A stretch of DNA of 64,000 bases. Origin: Bordetella genomosp. 4. GTDB taxonomy: Bacteria > Pseudomonadota > Gammaproteobacteria > Burkholderiales > Burkholderiaceae_B. The stretch spans positions 186,001-250,000 of the forward strand of contig NZ_NEVQ01000013.1 of the NCBI RefSeq assembly GCF_002261185.1, in the 5' to 3' direction. A program made the position numbers and the translations under genes. The notes under the pieces were generated by a model, which was not told where the DNA came from, did no database searches, and worked only from the letters and a program-made list of their open reading frames with translations. Below are positions 61,703-64,000 of this stretch, piece by piece (within the stretch, counting starts at the first letter, position 1; every line of letters starts with the position of its first letter).

Positions 61703-64000
61703 CGCTGATCCTCCACTGGGCCTTCTTTGCGCAGGGCAGCGGACAGCAGCAGCTCACGCCCCAGTTCGGCCAGCGCCGCCAATGGCACCGGCAACCAGTC
61801 GGGGCGATGCGCCGCCTCGTAACACACTTCATAAGCAGCTTTCTCCAGTTGCGCCAGCGCCAGCAGCGATTGCTCCTGGTCGGACGGCAATGCTGTGCCA
61901 TCGGATCGCGCTTCGCGATAGCCATCTAAAAAAGCGGTTGCAGCCAATGCGCGGAAACGTCCCAGCAGCACATCGTGATGGCTGGACACTGTGCCGGCCA
62001 ACGCGTCCGCCGGCGGAGCACCCGGGCCCTCAGGCGATATGGGCGCCAACGCGGTGGCGCGGGCCGCCACACTCGCGGCATAGTCAAAGGACCGCAGCAT
62101 GCCCGCCAGATCCTTGTACACCGTGCTCGGCGCCTGGCGTTGTTCTGCATCGCGCAGCGGTTCGCCTTCGAAATCGATCAAATAGGCATCGGTCTGCACG
62201 ACGAGCACCTGGCCCAGATGGAAATCCCCATGCACCGATTGACATGGCACGCCGTGTTCAATAACCGCCAATTCCCGAATGCATGCTTCCAGGCGCGGAG
62301 CATGTTCAGCCAGCCACTGGCCGCTGGATTGCAGCGCAGGAGGCAGGTTGGCATGATGTCGCTGAATCACGTCCAGTGCCATCCGCAACTGTGTCAGGAC
62401 GCGCATCGCCGTTTCATCGCTGTCGCCGGGGCGATCGCTGGTCTCATGCAGGGCAGCGTGCATTTGTGCCAGCCGTTGCCCGATGACACGAACGAACGCG
62501 TTATATCCGGCCAAGCGCTCTTCGAAGGCATTGGCGTCTTCGTCGGCGACCAAGGCCGCATCCAATACGCGCCGCAGATAATCGAGCGTCCATGTCCACG
62601 CATCGCCTTCATTGGGCACGTAACGATGAAATATCGCCAGCGTTGTACTCTTGCCATCGCGCTGGCACTGCAGCGTTCCTAGCAATGCCGGCGTATTGTG
62701 AAAGCCGCCGGCTGCCAGCCTGCGTCCCATCTCCGCCTCGAGAGAGGGGCCGTCTGGCGGTGCGCGCAACACCTTGACCATCACCTGCTCGTCCACGATC
62801 GCAGAACTGTTGCTTTGTTCAACGCTAAGCCAGCGCACGGTAGGCGTCTCGGCTGCAGCCAGTTCCTCAGCTGCGGGCTCTGCATTGAAAACCAACGGCC
62901 CGTCGTCGCCAGCGCCTTGACGCAATCCGTCGACTAACGCCCGCACGAAAGCCTCCTGCAGAAAAGCATCAGCGAGATAGCCTGTGACCGCGCCACGCCG
63001 CAACCGCGCCGCCGGATAGCTGACGTCGCTCGAGTCGTCCCACACCAATGCGAGCGGCAACTGCAGATCAGGCTTGTCGGCGGCGTGATGAACCGCCAAC
63101 CAGTAGTACTGCCCCTCATGGCCTGGCAGCGGCAAGACCGCACTCACGCTCAGATTGCGTGCCGTGCTGCCTGGATACCATCGCTGACGCGCCAGATACT
63201 CGGGCAAGACCTCGTTTTCGAATGCGCGCCGTGCACCGTCGGTCAGGGCCAGATCGCCACGCGGCTTCAGCACCAGCGTAATCAGTTCGGGCATCTGTTC
63301 TGGCGCCTGAGCATGCCAGGCCGGGACACTGGCGTCGCGGCTCAGCTCGAACCAATAGAAACCATAAGGCGGCAGCGTCAACAGATAAGGCAGTTCTCCG
63401 ATCGCCGGAAACGCCGTGCCGCCCAACAACTCGACCGGCACTGTGCCGGCGTATGCCTGCAAGGGCAACTCGACGGGCTGGGCGGCAGCCGACAGATTGG
63501 CGACACACAGGATGCTTGTGTCCTGCCATTCGCGCAGATAGGCCAATATTCTGCGATTGCCCGGCGAGAGAAAGCGCAGCGTGCCGCGACCGAACGCCTG
63601 AGTCTGGCGGCGTTGCGCCAGCATGCGGCGTGTCCAGTTCAATAGCGAATGGGGGTCGCGCTGCTGCGCCTCCACATTGACGGCCTCGTAGCCATACAGC
63701 GGGCTCATGATCGGCGGCAACTGCAACCGTTCCGGATCGGCGCGCGAGAACCCGCCATTGCGGTCGGCGGACCACTGCATCGGCGTACGCACACCATCGC
63801 GGTCGCCCAAGTGAATGTTGTCGCCCATCCCCAGCTCGTCACCGTAATAGAGCACAGGCGTACCGGGCATGGACAGCAACAGGCTGTTCATCAACTCAAC
63901 CCGACGGCGATCGCGCTCAAGCAGCGGCGCCAGTCGCCTGCGGATGCCCAGATTGATGCGGGCTCGCGTGTCCGCCGCGTAGACCTTCCACAAATAGTCC
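61699..64000 (-). CDS. treS: Trehalose synthase-maltokinase fusion, C-terminal part
   Basis: The visible 767 codons of a gene whose 5' end lies beyond the right edge; the frame stays open to base 64000. The first about 230 residues are the end of a TreS GH13 domain (VYAADTRARINLGIRRRLAPL, NSLLLSMPGTPVLYYGDELGMGDNIHLGDRDGVRTPMQWS-like segments), which interconverts maltose and trehalose. The rest is a maltokinase (Pep2/Mak) domain: QSVHGDFHLGQVLVV and LIDFEGEPL hold the catalytic and metal-binding Asp. TreS-Mak fusions feed maltose 1-phosphate to GlgE, whose gene, if present, is expected upstream outside this window. Confidence 0.93.
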   Translation of the reverse strand, partial: DYLWKVYAADTRARINLGIRRRLAPLLERDRRRVELMNSLLLSMPGTPVLYYGDELGMGDNIHLGDRDGVRTPMQWSADRNGGFSRADPERLQLPPIMSPLYGYEAVNVEAQQRDPHSLLNWTRRMLAQRRQTQAFGRGTLRFLSPGNRRILAYLREWQDTSILCVANLSAAAQPVELPLQAYAGTVPVELLGGTAFPAIGELPYLLTLPPYGFYWFELSRDASVPAWHAQAPEQMPELITLVLKPRGDLALTDGARRAFENEVLPEYLARQRWYPGSTARNLSVSAVLPLPGHEGQYYWLAVHHAADKPDLQLPLALVWDDSSDVSYPAARLRRGAVTGYLADAFLQEAFVRALVDGLRQGAGDDGPLVFNAEPAAEELAAAETPTVRWLSVEQSNSSAIVDEQVMVKVLRAPPDGPSLEAEMGRRLAAGGFHNTPALLGTLQCQRDGKSTTLAIFHRYVPNEGDAWTWTLDYLRRVLDAALVADEDANAFEERLAGYNAFVRVIGQRLAQMHAALHETSDRPGDSDETAMRVLTQLRMALDVIQRHHANLPPALQSSGQWLAEHAPRLEACIRELAVIEHGVPCQSVHGDFHLGQVLVVQTDAYLIDFEGEPLRDAEQRQAPSTVYKDLAGMLRSFDYAASVAARATALAPISPEGPGAPPADALAGTVSSHHDVLLGRFRALAATAFLDGYREARSDGTALPSDQEQSLLALAQLEKAAYEVCYEAAHRPDWLPVPLAALAELGRELLLSAALRKEGPVEDQR

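Overview
The window reads as chromosome of a betaproteobacterium, most likely Burkholderiales, family Alcaligenaceae (Bordetella/Achromobacter-like). Reasons: a moderately high GC content, a Bug-type (TctC) solute receptor next to a small catabolic cluster, several solitary LysR/IclR/GntR regulators beside catabolic genes, and tightly packed operons with many ATGA overlaps. This is inferred from gene content; no 16S or tRNA gene is present.

Layout. 1-2095 (minus): ybhP-clsB-ybhN-type operon for phospholipid synthesis. 2388-2780: a small exported surface-antigen-like protein. 2787-9177: a LysE-type exporter, then a catabolic cluster (hydratase, FAH hydrolase, amidohydrolase, RidA, Bug receptor) divergent from a flavin reductase and its IclR regulator. 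9270-12137: a TPP enzyme of the pyruvate oxidase type and two small stress-type proteins. 12273-14565: an MFS exporter and its divergent LysR regulator. 14548-23386: a GntR regulator, a stand-alone V4R-domain protein, a complete peptide-type ABC importer with a fused double ATPase, and a two-subunit Rieske dioxygenase. 23421-26946 (minus): YfcC-like carrier, zinc deacylase and LysR. 26955-29234: a tyrosine recombinase divergent from a KfrA-like coiled-coil DNA-binding protein, with palindromes between them. 29337-33848: UspA, a TerC-CBS-CorC membrane protein behind a hairpin-rich leader, and a NYN/OST-HTH protein. 34271-39561: a caa3-type oxidase (CoxII with fused cytochrome c, fused CoxI-III) with two divergent cytochromes c. 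39624-41618: a PAP2 phosphatase lipoprotein with an autotransporter-like tail. 41828-43495: GST, then a probable double-glycine-leader bacteriocin precursor and a small membrane protein that could be its immunity protein. 43898-46126: monomeric isocitrate dehydrogenase with palindromes far upstream. 46467-52465: YkvA-like protein, Ku and LigD (end joining), DUF1488, FUSC-type membrane protein, and two very small proteins. 52517-64000 (minus): trehalose/glycogen operon treS-maltokinase, glgB, glgX, treZ, malQ, ending in DNA topoisomerase IB.

A theme runs through the window: survival functions (cardiolipin synthesis, trehalose/glycogen, Ku/LigD, topoisomerase IB, ferritin-like YciE, DUF883, UspA, disordered small proteins) lie between small catabolic clusters, each with its own regulator and transporter. 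The two places that look least ordinary are the recombinase/KfrA pair (26955-29234) and the bacteriocin locus (42578-43495).
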